64,000 nt of DNA from Chrysochromulina parva (Eukaryota > Haptophyta > Prymnesiales > Chrysochromulinaceae). This document shows positions 48,223 to 57,816 of the stretch, piece after piece. Each line of letters starts with the position of its first letter. Position 1 is the first letter of the stretch. The stretch covers positions 1 through 64,000 of the forward strand of contig PJAB01000001.1 in assembly GCA_002887195.1 (NCBI GenBank), given 5' to 3'. A program made the translations under genes and the position numbers. Below the pieces are notes generated by a model, which ran no database searches, was not told the DNA's origin, and saw only the letters and a list, made by a program, of their open reading frames with translations.

Positions 48223-49668
48223 CTACCGCCACCTTGCGATGAAATGATGCAGGTCGGGCCTCCACGTTGGCCCCTTGTGGTGCACTTTGTGGCTGCCCTT
48301 GCCCTCGCCCCTGTGGTGCACCCTATGGCTGTGATGGCTCTCGCCTTTGTGGTGCACCTTGTGACCACTCTTGGGATCATCTTGACTCCCGCCCGCCGGC
48401 GCGACCTCGTCGCCGTCTGCCGTGCCATTGAGGCCGAGGTGGTGCGCAACGAGCGCATCGATGATAATCTCGGCATGCGTCTTGGTCGTCGTAATATTTT
48501 TCCAGTCGCTGAGCACGTCGTAGATGTGGCCGCCGTGCGCAAAAAGGTCGTTATATGCATTACCATAGGCATTGTAGTGACCTTTGCCGCCGGGACCTCT
48601 TATCCACGATCCGCCTGACGCAAGCATCTTCATGCCAGCACCCTTCAACATCAGACGCACGCGGCCGTTTTTTTCGCGATCCGTTCCTTCCGCCTCGATC
48701 ATCAACACTCGAAACGCAGCAATATCGGAAGTGTTCAGCGCCGCCTCCTCCGCTCCTTGCACGTCGATCGAACCAAAGTCCACGTGCCCATGAACGTTGG
48801 CGGCTACAAGCGTGCGAAGTTCTCTGCATGGCACTGGGACCTCACCGCTTTTTGCCAGGTGCCCTTGCCATCGATGGAGGTACGCCGGGGTCGTGAGTGA
48901 TTTCACAGTCGCTACTGCGGCACTGCTTCCAATTAGATTGCTCACGAAGACGGTGCGCCCATTCTCGCACGCTGCCGCGTGCACCATCGCGGCGTTGCGA
49001 CCCGAGGCGAGAAGATCACGGAAGCTACTTGGATTGGCTTCGATGAGGAGGCCTGTCCAGCCCAGGCACCGCTCGAGGGCATACGTGTTTGATCCATGCA
49101 CGCCATCGAATGCACCAATCTCGAGAAACACGCCAGTACGCCGCTGGTCACGTGTGAGCTGGCGCATAAGAAGCGGCAGCACCGTGACGCTCTCATCTGT
49201 AGCCCAGCGCAAGAAGCAGTCTGTCTGCTGTGCAAGCCTCTTCACCACCTTATCTGGAGCTCGTCTCATGGCCTCATGCGTCCGGATTCCGTCCGACAAG
49301 GCTCCGACGTATACCTCTTCGTCGCCCAAGCTGCCATATGCAAAGTGGCGTTGTAAATGCTTGAGACGTTCAAAGTTCACTTGATCACAGTTGCACTGTG
49401 TTGCTTGCGTGCGCTGCTTTGCTGAAGATTCGCTTGTGCAATGCGTGCGGCCAAGTGCCCCACATGAAAATACGCCCGAGCAGCCATTCCACACGGCAAT
49501 TTTAGCATTGCCCACACACTCGTAACTGAAGCGGTACGCGCACGGATAAACTTTTGACATCGGCTGCAGAATGCTCACGTTGCAAGTATCGGTATAGGCA
49601 TAGCTCAATTCAGGTGGATACCGGTGCAGACCAGCCACCGCAACGACGAGCGAGCGTGCGAGGCCCAT
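48223..49668 (-). CDS. FkbM-family methyltransferase with His/Lys-rich tail
   Basis: An SAM-dependent methyltransferase-like protein of 481 aa, from ATG 49668 with a signal peptide-like start (MGLARSLVVAVAGLHR). A Cys-rich N-terminal part (residues about 28-95) precedes the FkbM domain: FLEIGAFDGVHGSNT (SAM motif I), GLLIEANPSSF, VDFGSIDVQGAEEAAL and VLMIEAEG. The last 60 residues repeat a VHHKG unit (GHKVHHKGESHHSHRVHHRG and SHKVHHKG), unusual for the family and possibly metal- or polyanion-binding. The presence of a signal peptide suggests a Golgi or secreted enzyme, perhaps acting on glycans. A near-copy of the GTACCGGTAC motif lies 21 bp upstream. Confidence 0.82.
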   Translation of the reverse strand: MGLARSLVVAVAGLHRYPPELSYAYTDTCNVSILQPMSKVYPCAYRFSYECVGNAKIAVWNGCSGVFSCGALGRTHCTSESSAKQRTQATQCNCDQVNFERLKHLQRHFAYGSLGDEEVYVGALSDGIRTHEAMRRAPDKVVKRLAQQTDCFLRWATDESVTVLPLLMRQLTRDQRRTGVFLEIGAFDGVHGSNTYALERCLGWTGLLIEANPSSFRDLLASGRNAAMVHAAACENGRTVFVSNLIGSSAAVATVKSLTTPAYLHRWQGHLAKSGEVPVPCRELRTLVAANVHGHVDFGSIDVQGAEEAALNTSDIAAFRVLMIEAEGTDREKNGRVRLMLKGAGMKMLASGGSWIRGPGGKGHYNAYGNAYNDLFAHGGHIYDVLSDWKNITTTKTHAEIIIDALVAHHLGLNGTADGDEVAPAGGSQDDPKSGHKVHHKGESHHSHRVHHRGEGKGSHKVHHKGPTWRPDLHHFIARWR

Positions 49669-49688
49669 TTTATCGACCTACTTGTACA

Positions 49689-49698
49689 GTACCGGTAT
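49689..49698. promoter_or_regulatory. GTACCGGTAT, near-match to the upstream palindrome
   Basis: Lies in the 206-bp divergent interval between the FkbM gene (ATG 49668) and the EF-hand/IQ gene (ATG 49875), within TTGTACAGTACCGGTATACC. Confidence 0.4.
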
Positions 49699-49874
49699 AC
49701 CGCGCGGCGCGGAAACCAAATTTGGTAGGTGAACAGTGATCCGTTGGCGAAGGAGGACCGAGTGGGGGATCAAGCAAGAAGCTAAAAACTCGACTCGCCT
49801 TACGGTTGCGAGCGAAAAGAAGAAGAGCGAAAAGGACGCAAGCATGCTTTGTGGACGTTACATGTTGACTCCAC

Positions 49875-51674
49875 ATGTCAGCTCTGACATGCGGGATAGT
49901 GTACCAGCGCCCCAGACATGATGCATGGCTGCGTGAGAAGCTGATACCTATCGAGGGCAAGCCTGGCTTCTATTATCCGAACAAGGAGCACGCCCTACGA
50001 GCGCGCATACAAGGCCTCCGTGGGCAGGCTGTTGACTCAAACTTCAGGCTGAGTGCGAGCAATGGCATCAGCGTGGCCGACCAGCTCATGCAAGTGCTCG
50101 CAGTGAATCGCGTGCGAGTCATTAATCTGTTCAAGTCGTTCGACGCGAACGCGGACGGCCGGGTGACGCGAATCGAGTTCCACCGCGCGTTCGAGCATTT
50201 GGGCTACGCGGACTATCTGGAGGAGGTGAATGAGCTCTTCCTGAGCCTCGACGAGGACGGCACGGGTGCCATCGAATTCGACGAGCTGCACCGCAAGCTG
50301 CGCCAGACGAGCCCACTCGCCTTGCGGACATCAAGTGCCAGCACCTCGCGGACTTACTCGCGGACCAGCACGCCAGCGGTCGGCGGCATCCGATCGCCGC
50401 GCCCACCATCTTGCACGCAGAGCAGGCGGGGCCCCTCGGCGCTCACCTCGGCGCGCCAAAGCTCCAGCCGCGCCTCCAGCCGCGCGCCTTGCATCATGCC
50501 GGCCCTCTCGTCCACCTACGATGTCGGTTCCTTGTACGATGACTCGCGTCCACGTTGTACGATTCCGATTCATTCGTCAGCCTGGACCAGCGAGACAAGC
50601 TTGCTCGTCAGTTCAGATCTCTTCGAGCTTCGCGACGAGCTGCGCTGGACGCAGGCGCAGCGGCGGCTCTGGGCAAGTCGACGGCAGGCGAATCTCTCTC
50701 GCTTGCAAGGCCTTCGCTGGCTGCAAGGCAAGCGAATGCCAGCTGGGTGCGTGCCACCGTCACTTTCCGACGACCCGCCCCTTTCGCCATCGAACCGCCC
50801 TTTCGCACCCGCGCCGCCGCAGCCGTTCTTTGCGATGCTTCCCACAGAGGCGATCATCGATGCGCTCGTGCACGAGCGGCTCGAGGAGTCCCTCCGAGCA
50901 CTTCAGACGTCGCGAAAGGCCATCCACACGGCGGAGGTAGAGGAGGAGAAGGCTGCTGAGGAAGGCGCGCGGCGAAATGCTGGCTCAGCCAAAGCAGAGG
51001 CGGAGGCAAGGGCAGCAGAGGAGTCAGAGGCGGCGACGAAGCTGCAGGCTCAAGTGCGCGGCCGTGGCGTGCGCCAACATGCAAGGGAGTCTCGATCGGA
51101 GCCAGAAGGGAGGACGAGCCTGAAGGTCATCGAGCATGCGGAGGAAGCGGCAGCGCCCTTGTCGGAGGAGGCGGCGGCGCCAGTGTCTGAGGAGGCGGCG
51201 CCTGCGTCTGAGGAGGCGGTGCCCGCGTCTGAGCTACAGCCCCGGCCAGAGGAGACGGTGCTCGGGACTGCGGAGGCGGCGCCCCTGAACATCATGGACG
51301 CGCCCATTATGGTCGCGGATGGACCAGGTCACTTACCAGATCACCGCCGGAACTTTGTGGTCATCAGTGTCGATATCGAAGAGTCGAGCCACACGTTCAT
51401 TGAGGTGAATGCACTCTCATCGCCTGACGCACTCGTGACCGTCGCCATCGACATCGAAGAATCATGCCACGCGTCCTTTGAGATCATGAACGCTCTCCCA
51501 GAAGGGCTCGTGAGCATCGAGTTGCCCGTGCGTCCTTCGAGTCGCGCGTCCATGAGACTCGACATGGTCTCTGTCTCTGATGCGCTCGTGAGCGTCGATT
51601 ATCTCGTGCGTCCTTCGAGTCGCGCGTCCGTGAGGCTCGAGACTCTCCCTGACGTCGATGTCGATGCCAACTAG
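49875..51674 (+). CDS. EF-hand and IQ-motif protein with acidic repeat tail
   Basis: A 599-aa protein from ATG 49875 (MSALTCGIVYQRPRHDAW). Two EF-hand loops form a pair: DANADGRVTRIE and DEDGTGAIEFDE (about residues 89-137). A long Ser/Arg-rich region follows. A helix then leads to an IQ-like calmodulin-binding motif, AATKLQAQVRGRGVRQ (about residue 390). After that come SEEAA(A/P)P(A/V) tandem repeats, and two related segments of about 30 residues around VISVDIEESSHTFIEV / VTVAIDIEESCHASFEI and VRPSSRASMRL / VRPSSRASVRL. A Ca2+/calmodulin-regulated scaffold is a fair inference. Confidence 0.7.
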   Translation: MSALTCGIVYQRPRHDAWLREKLIPIEGKPGFYYPNKEHALRARIQGLRGQAVDSNFRLSASNGISVADQLMQVLAVNRVRVINLFKSFDANADGRVTRIEFHRAFEHLGYADYLEEVNELFLSLDEDGTGAIEFDELHRKLRQTSPLALRTSSASTSRTYSRTSTPAVGGIRSPRPPSCTQSRRGPSALTSARQSSSRASSRAPCIMPALSSTYDVGSLYDDSRPRCTIPIHSSAWTSETSLLVSSDLFELRDELRWTQAQRRLWASRRQANLSRLQGLRWLQGKRMPAGCVPPSLSDDPPLSPSNRPFAPAPPQPFFAMLPTEAIIDALVHERLEESLRALQTSRKAIHTAEVEEEKAAEEGARRNAGSAKAEAEARAAEESEAATKLQAQVRGRGVRQHARESRSEPEGRTSLKVIEHAEEAAAPLSEEAAAPVSEEAAPASEEAVPASELQPRPEETVLGTAEAAPLNIMDAPIMVADGPGHLPDHRRNFVVISVDIEESSHTFIEVNALSSPDALVTVAIDIEESCHASFEIMNALPEGLVSIELPVRPSSRASMRLDMVSVSDALVSVDYLVRPSSRASVRLETLPDVDVDAN

Positions 51675-52123
51675 GAGTCAATCCAAGCACCTTTTGAGCA
51701 CCCTTTGAGATCGATGCTATCTACACATGAAACGTCCGAGGCGGCGGGCGCGTCCTTGTCTGAGGAGGCGGCGGGCCGGCGGCGCCCGTGCCTGAAGAGG
51801 CGGCCCCGGCGCGCCCGCGGAGGCGGCGCCCGCGTCCGAGGCGGAAGCGCCGGAGGCGCACTGTAAGTGGTTGGTTACCAGCTAGTTACTTGTTTGTCAC
51901 TACAGACTACTACTCACTATTAAGCGGCATCCGGCAAGTCACGTACCGGGCAAGTTACTACAACTAGCAAGTTACTAACAAGAGTCCACCGCGCACCGGT
52001 GACGTTTGAGCGCCTTGTGTTCTTTGCGTGGTAGTGGCAGAGGCGCGTAGCGTCTCAAACACACAGAGCTGACCTTTTCTCCTTGTACTTTTCTGATGAG
52101 TTCACGGACTTGAGGACGCCGAT
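51675..52123. other. Intergenic with decayed SEEAA-coding repeat
   Basis: Just after the stop codon, bases 51735-51860 hold more copies of the GAGGAGGCGG/GCGCCCGCGTCTGAGG-type repeat that codes SEEAAPA inside the preceding gene, but the frame is broken. From about 51860 to 52000 there are TTACTA-rich repeats (AGTTACT, several copies). Confidence 0.55.
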
Positions 52124-52945
52124 ATGGACGATATGGAGGCACCAACATCCGCCGAAGTGCGTACTGCACCAGATGGCGCCGCCTACACCAAGGAAGAGTT
52201 CATGGCGTTCTTTGGCGGCACCCGGGAGTGGGACCAAGCTGCTCCGCGAGCAACTAAGCATAATGCTCCGACGCACTTTGTCGCATTTCGCTTACCGTCT
52301 CCCGAGCTCCACGCAGAGGTTCAGAGGGTGCAACAGCTTGTTATTGGCCGTGATGGGCGGCTTGCTGGCACCGATGTACCTCCGGAGAAATCTCATCTGA
52401 CGGCATTCGTTCTTCATTGCGCCGATGACGAGGCTATGGCGCGTGCACGCGAAGCCATGAATGCGTGCGCTCCTCTGCTCATGGCGATTCCAAGACCGAC
52501 GCTGCATCTTTGGGGCCTCGGAAGCTTTGGAACACGCGTGCTATATGTGAGCGTGGGCGAGTCTGACGGATATCGAGCGCGCTTGAGCACCATTGTTGAT
52601 GATGTGGCAGCTCAATTTCGCGCCTTCGGATTGGCAGTGCAACATGAGACGGGCGCGTGGGTGCCACACGTGACGCTGCTCAAGACGAGCCGCGTCTCAG
52701 GTGGGCCTCGGGGAGCGTGGAGCTCGAGGAGGCACCGAGGCGGGGTACCTCCGCCCAGTATTGCCGCGGTTGCCTTCGACGATCTCGTGAACGAGGTCGA
52801 TTTGGGATGGCACACATTGCCGAGCATGGAGCTGTGCGCGATGCAGGGCGTCGGCGCGGACGGCTTCTACCACGTCGAAGCAGCGCTGCCATTCCCCTCT
52901 ATTTGCTCTTTTGATTTTGACGGTGCGGTGGACGGAGAGTCCTAA
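52124..52945 (+). CDS. 2H phosphoesterase (AKAP7-like)
   Basis: A 273-aa protein with a true ATG at 52124. After a short helix-forming lead (YTKEEFMAFFGGTREWDQA), the 2H fold begins: PTHFVAFRLPSPELHAEVQR. The two H-x-T motifs are SHLTAF and PHVTLLK, about 120 residues apart, as needed for 2',3'-cyclic phosphodiester hydrolysis. The similarity is to the central domain of A-kinase anchor protein 7. A Gly/Arg-rich loop after the second motif (GGPRGAWSSRRHRGG) is an insertion. No intron is needed. Confidence 0.82.
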   Translation: MDDMEAPTSAEVRTAPDGAAYTKEEFMAFFGGTREWDQAAPRATKHNAPTHFVAFRLPSPELHAEVQRVQQLVIGRDGRLAGTDVPPEKSHLTAFVLHCADDEAMARAREAMNACAPLLMAIPRPTLHLWGLGSFGTRVLYVSVGESDGYRARLSTIVDDVAAQFRAFGLAVQHETGAWVPHVTLLKTSRVSGGPRGAWSSRRHRGGVPPPSIAAVAFDDLVNEVDLGWHTLPSMELCAMQGVGADGFYHVEAALPFPSICSFDFDGAVDGES

Positions 52946-53205
52946 TTTTAATGTTGAGCTGTAGACGACGTAAAGCTATGGCGTATGGGCGTCAGAGCCG
53001 TGCACGCGACGCCGAAGACGACACACAGGCACATGGCACACACACACTTGTAGGCACACGGCGCTCGGCGGGGCGGACGATAGTGGTCAGGTGTGCACAT
53101 GCCACATCCGATTCTCGCAGTGCACATCGCAGCCCGGCGGTGCCGCACGGAGCGGCCCCAGCCGCGAACGCACGCGAGGCTACTTTCTCTAGCCATCGCC
53201 CTTGC

Positions 53206-54575
53206 TCAGATCTCGACCTCGCGCATCCAGCCGTGCCGATCCTCCTCCTCGCCGAGCTGGATGGCCATGAGCGTTTTGCGTAGCTCGTTGAGCACCTCGA
53301 ACTTTCCAAACTCATACTTGACGTCGCCATCAGTGATGGAGGCGATCGGCGCGACCACCGTTGCAGTGCCGCACGCACCGACCTCATCCATGGTTTTGAC
53401 CTCCTCCCAGCTCACAGGGCGCGGCTGTACGGTGAGGCCCTTGTCCTTGGCGAGCTGCATCAGCATTTTGTTGGTAATCGATGGCAGGATCGAAGGCGAG
53501 TGTGGCGTGACGTATTCACCATTCTTCGTGATGCCCAAGAAATTAGACACGGAGAACTCCTCGACGTACTGATTCTCCTTCGCGTCCAGGTACAGCGTCG
53601 TGCCGAAGCCACCCGCCTTGGCCAGCTTGAGCGGCAGGAGGTCGGCCGCGTCTGCGCAGCGTCCGTACGCACTCACCCACACACACGCTCTAATGAAGGA
53701 GGCACAAGAGAGAGAGAGAGAGAGGCAGGCAAGAGAGAGAGAGAAACAGGCAGCCGGCACGGCAAGGAAATCGCCGCTCTCTCGCCGCTGCGCGCGTGGT
53801 TCGAGGGAGGACGGACGCGGCGCGCACAGTTGCCGCCCGCCTTGACGCCGCCAGTTCCTCGCGGCGCCGCGCGGTCAAAGTCCTGGCAGATGACCGCGTG
53901 CACGCCGCTCTGCACACCCTTGCCAAAGTAGTTGCCCACAGGCGTGACAGCAACCATGAATGTAAACTCGGGGCACGGCTGGAGGCCAAGGATAGGGCCC
54001 GAGCCCATCAGGAAAGGGCGGATGTACATCGAGCCACCCGACCCGTATGGCGGCACGAACTCCGCGTTAGCACGCACGGCCCAGTCGATGGCTTTGTTGA
54101 ACATCTTCTTGGGCACCGGCGCCATGACGAGGCGCGCAGCGCCTGTGTTCATGCGCGCTGAGTTTTCGTCGAGGTTGCACACGCGAATCCGGCCGTCCGC
54201 ACACCGGAACGCCTTGCAGCCCTCGAAGAGCGTCATGCCATAGTGCAGAACGCCCGCGTGGATGTGCATGTTCATGTACGGGTCCCTGATGAAGCGGCCG
54301 GCGTCCCATGAGCTCGTCTTGCTGGACCATGTGTGCCGCACGTGCCCATTTGTCGGCAAGATGCCGAACGCCAGCTCCTCCCAATTAGTTATTCGCGCCG
54401 GCTCTGTGCGCGGCGGCAAATGCGCCTCTGCCTCAGCGAGTTTGCCTTCCAGACGGCTCACCTGCAGTAGCAGCTCCAGCTCGCGAGGGCTGACGCTGGT
54501 CGCGTCACTGCCCAGCGTACGTATCTTCCACGATGCGACGGCGCTTCGTGGAAGAGCACGAGCGATGCCGAGCAT
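53206..54575 (-). CDS. Branched-chain amino acid aminotransferase
   Basis: A PLP enzyme that interconverts Val/Leu/Ile and their 2-oxo acids. CDS complement(join(53206..53651,53828..54575)), 397 aa; the length is a multiple of three. The N-terminus (MLGIARALPRSAVASWKIRT) looks like a mitochondrial leader. Motifs are HYGMTLFEGCKAFR, GSMYIRPFLMGS, the PLP-lysine segment RGTGGVKAGGNYAADLLPLK and YVEEFSVSNFLGI. The 176-nt GT-AG intron splits the Tyr of GGNYAAD (AACT|GTGCGC ... GCGCAG|ACGCGG). A GA/CT microsatellite fills part of it. Confidence 0.93.
53704..53748. repeat. (GA)n microsatellite in intron
   Basis: Two GA runs separated by GGCAGGCAA lie in the aminotransferase intron. On the transcript they form a CU-rich pyrimidine tract. 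Confidence 0.8.
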
Positions 54576-55172
54576 TGTCGACCCACGTTCACACCAGGCA
54601 CGACCTTTCCGACTGTGAGTTGGTGCCTTCTCGGGGACCGCAAACTCCTGCTCACAGCCGTTTCACACAGAGCTGACGTTCACACATATGTTTGCATGTT
54701 GTGCTTCTCTGAGTTCTCTGCGTCTGGGTTGCGTCACAGTGTTCAATAAGCCTATGTAGAGGCAATTACCTGAGTAGTGAGAAGGTCCCCCTAGGTCAAA
54801 AAGTGCGCTCGGTGAGTCGGTCTAATCGGTCCCCCTGTGTGAACGGTCAAGGTGGCACCTTTTCAAAAGGACACGCTTACATCATGGTTCATGCGATACT
54901 AGAGAGGCTGGACGGGCGGGGCGGGGAACAGACTTGACTAAAAGTCGTGCCGTAAGAAAGTACTAGCACATGACCGCGGACGAGGGACGTCACGGTCCCC
55001 GGGGGCGAACGTGAAACGCGCGACCGTCCCCTCGCGCGCGCCCACCACACACTGGGACCGGGCTCTCCGCCTACAAGAGGACGGAACTCGATCCCCACGC
55101 GGTGTCAACACAAGTACAGAGTACTCGCTCGCCGGGCTACGCTGCAGCGTGCAGAGCACCACGTCGGTCCGA
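54576..55172. other. Intergenic, no supported gene
   Basis: The 5' flank of the aminotransferase gene and the 3' flank of the bestrophin-like gene. Nothing is recognised. Confidence 0.5.
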
Positions 55173-56447
55173 TTAACTCACATTCACACTCGAACGCTCC
55201 AAGGGGGTACGTACGAGCGTTCGCATCCTGCGCACGTCGGCCATCAGCCACTTGTGGCACTTGATCAGTGGCAGGATCGCAAACGGCTCCTCGATCTGCA
55301 CGGCAATGTCCTCTATCGAGAGGAAAATGAAGGAGACAAACATCATCGCCGCCGCGAGCCCTATCTGAGGCTTGTCGAACAAGTTGGTGGACGCGGCGCT
55401 GACGTCGGCAAAGGTGCTCGCAAGCGCAAACGGGAGCAGAGAGAGCCAAAGCCACAGGAAGCGCACCGAGTACCGCGTGTATCCGAGCGGGATGGGTACG
55501 CGGAGCAGATTCTCGCACTTGCCAAGTGCTGCAGTCACCTTGCTAAACTCGTCGTCGATGTTGACCTCCTGCCCCTCTGAGATGGAGGTCAGCCGGCGGG
55601 AGACCCCGATCGAGATCGCAGTGATCGCCAGGTAGGGCGTCGTTGCCACCTTGGACCCATCTGAGGGCACATTCTCGGCGCGCCCGGCGGCAAATCTGAG
55701 CAGCTGGGCCTCCTGCACCGCCTTGAGTGGCTTGCCGCGGAGGTACGAGCCCATAATCCAACCATGCAGCAGCACGCAGGCGTCAATGAGCTCCAAGGCT
55801 GCGAGGCGCTCCGCATCGCTGAACTTATCGCGGCCGCTCCAGACCACCAGCTTGCGTATGATGGAACGGAGGGATGACGTGATCTGCCACACAGCCTCAC
55901 AGCCATTGGTGAAGCGGTCGTTTGCCGTGTCGGTGCGGAACACCAGCAGCAGGCCCAACACAGGTGAGGTGAGCTCGAAGGGCGTCAAGGGCAGCTGAAT
56001 CGACGGGAGATTCGTCAGCCACGGCAGCATAGGCTGGTCCATGCTCGCCACGGTCGAGGGATAGAATTGTGCAAAATCATTATAGAGCCCGATGAGAAAG
56101 GAGTAGACGACTAACGGTGCGACGGTGCCGCTAATGCGTCGGGTGGTAGGACCGACCAAGATGCCAGGTATGAGACGAGAATATCGTGACGACGACCTGT
56201 GCTGGTCCCAGCGGGCGATGTCAAACGGCGCCTCATCATCGCGGTTGCCGTCAAACACCACTGGCTGCTCGGACAGCACACCACCGCGCGTGACGCTGGC
56301 CTCCTGGCGAATTTCATCGAGAAGGCTGCAGCGTGGCCGCGGGTGCCTCGGCATGCTCCGAGGTGTCATCAAAGTGAGCACCCTCGGCATGCCCCGAGGC
56401 GTCATCAAAGCTAGGGCCAGCACTTCTGGCGAGACGATGAGCACCAT
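55173..56447 (-). CDS. Bestrophin-like (UPF0187) anion channel
   Basis: A 424-aa protein from a true ATG at 56447. Conserved family segments are APLVVYSFLIGLYNDF, PVLGLLLVFRTDTANDRF, PIPLGYTRYSVRFLWLWLSL and FLSIEDIAVQIEEPFAILPL. Plant and algal members act as chloride or bicarbonate channels in thylakoid or envelope membranes. The N-terminal 60 residues are basic and could be a targeting peptide; they contain a 12-residue duplication (MTPRGMPRVL / MTPRSMPRHP) coded by a 36-bp direct repeat at about 56347-56418. It is head to head with the isochorismatase-like gene (199 bp). Confidence 0.85.
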   Translation of the reverse strand: MVLIVSPEVLALALMTPRGMPRVLTLMTPRSMPRHPRPRCSLLDEIRQEASVTRGGVLSEQPVVFDGNRDDEAPFDIARWDQHRSSSRYSRLIPGILVGPTTRRISGTVAPLVVYSFLIGLYNDFAQFYPSTVASMDQPMLPWLTNLPSIQLPLTPFELTSPVLGLLLVFRTDTANDRFTNGCEAVWQITSSLRSIIRKLVVWSGRDKFSDAERLAALELIDACVLLHGWIMGSYLRGKPLKAVQEAQLLRFAAGRAENVPSDGSKVATTPYLAITAISIGVSRRLTSISEGQEVNIDDEFSKVTAALGKCENLLRVPIPLGYTRYSVRFLWLWLSLLPFALASTFADVSAASTNLFDKPQIGLAAAMMFVSFIFLSIEDIAVQIEEPFAILPLIKCHKWLMADVRRMRTLVRTPLERSSVNVS

Positions 56448-56645
56448 TGAAATCTTATTTCAGTCGCGAGTGAGGGAGCCGATCACCGATCACCCCACCA
56501 AAATCTGCAACCAAAATCTCAAAAGCGAGCACACCGGAGATTTTGTTCTCGATACCGGGGATGTGTGTCCAAGAGAAATCGAGGCATCGAAATCTCCCAA
56601 GTCTTCCCGCGTACGCGGTAACTTTTTTCGACTGCCCGCTTTGTG

Positions 56646-57542
56646 ATGAGCGTCGTCCATGGATTTCTCGATCTCGTCGTAGCCGTCGCCGGCTTCCACG
56701 CGGTATCTTCACGTGGAGGGTCACTCATGATGGCTGACCGCGTCTTCGCTCCAGCAGAGGCCAAGGGCGGCATCCCGATCCACAATAGCCGGACGGCCCT
56801 TCTGTTTATTGAGTACCAGAATGAATTCACCTCAGAAGGCGGCAAGCTGCACAGCGCAGTTCGCCCCTGCATGATGCAGAACAACATGCTCGAAAAGTCG
56901 GCCGCAATCATGAACGAAGGTCGTGCACGTGGGGTCAAAATATTCCACGTACCCATCTCCTTCAAAACCGACGCAAGTGATAACCCGAACAGGAACCTCG
57001 GCATCCTGGCGGGCTGCGCGGCGGATTCGTTGTTCACCGAAAACACTTGGAATGCTGCCTTTCATCCAAGCATGCAACCCGATCCCTCTGACATCGTCAT
57101 CAAGGGCAAGAAGGGCCTTGATGCCTTTCCGGGTACAGATCTGGAGGCCCAGCTGAAAGCCCATGGCATCGAGACGGTGGCTCTGGCCGGCTTCTTGACG
57201 AACTGTTGCGTCGAGTCTACGATGCGCACCGCGTACGAAAAGGGTTTCAACGTGGTAACACTTGTGGATGCTACCGCGACAACCTCGGCGGAGGGGCAGG
57301 CGGTCACTTCGGGTAGCTACGGCATGTTCTCGCAGCCCATGACAGTCGCGGAGTTCTCGCGTCAAATCTCGCGTCAAATCTCGGTCGCACCCACAGGATC
57401 GATGTCGTCATCGCGCGAGAGTCACGGCGGCAAAGGCTTTGGCGGCGGTGAAGCTACGCGTGACCTTGCTCCAACGTACAAAGACCAGCACGACCCGAAG
57501 GGCAAGCAGCAGGCCATCCATAAGGCGCGGAGTCCTCTGTAG
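56646..57542 (+). CDS. Isochorismatase-like cysteine hydrolase
   Basis: 298 aa from ATG 56646; a later ATG at 56727 or 56730 would drop a hydrophobic leader (MSVVHGFLDLVVAVAGF). The fold's motifs are the N-terminal strand ALLFIEYQNEFTSEGG, VIKGKKGLDAFPGT (catalytic Lys) and ALAGFLTNCCVESTMRTAY (nucleophile Cys). The usual catalytic Asp of (I/V)DMQNDF is Glu here (IEYQNEF), as in a subset of the family. The C-terminal 60 residues are hydrophilic and low in complexity. The substrate is unknown. Confidence 0.82.
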   Translation: MSVVHGFLDLVVAVAGFHAVSSRGGSLMMADRVFAPAEAKGGIPIHNSRTALLFIEYQNEFTSEGGKLHSAVRPCMMQNNMLEKSAAIMNEGRARGVKIFHVPISFKTDASDNPNRNLGILAGCAADSLFTENTWNAAFHPSMQPDPSDIVIKGKKGLDAFPGTDLEAQLKAHGIETVALAGFLTNCCVESTMRTAYEKGFNVVTLVDATATTSAEGQAVTSGSYGMFSQPMTVAEFSRQISRQISVAPTGSMSSSRESHGGKGFGGGEATRDLAPTYKDQHDPKGKQQAIHKARSPL

Positions 57543-57603
57543 AGTACCTCGCAAAGCGGACGGCCTGAACTCGCGGCTCGAATGTACTAACGAATGTACA
57601 TAT

Positions 57604-57613
57604 GTACCGGTAC
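57604..57613. promoter_or_regulatory. GTACCGGTAC palindrome upstream of DUF6625-like gene
   Basis: Exact copy in the 274-bp interval between the isochorismatase-like stop and the ATG at 57817, 204 bp before that ATG. Confidence 0.45.
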
Positions 57614-57816
57614 TATCCGAAACGAGTCGAAGAGGACTCATTGACATATTCGACTCGTTGTTTCCGTTTTTGCGTTTTGTGGGACGCAAGGGTTTTCGCA
57701 GGTTGAGCCTCTTCCCTTGGTGCGTTGGTCACTTTTCGGCGCGGCTCTTAGAGAAACGCTCTCAAAGTTTCACAGGGTTGGTCTCAGGTGAGTGTTACCG
57801 TTCACACTTCTCGTTC

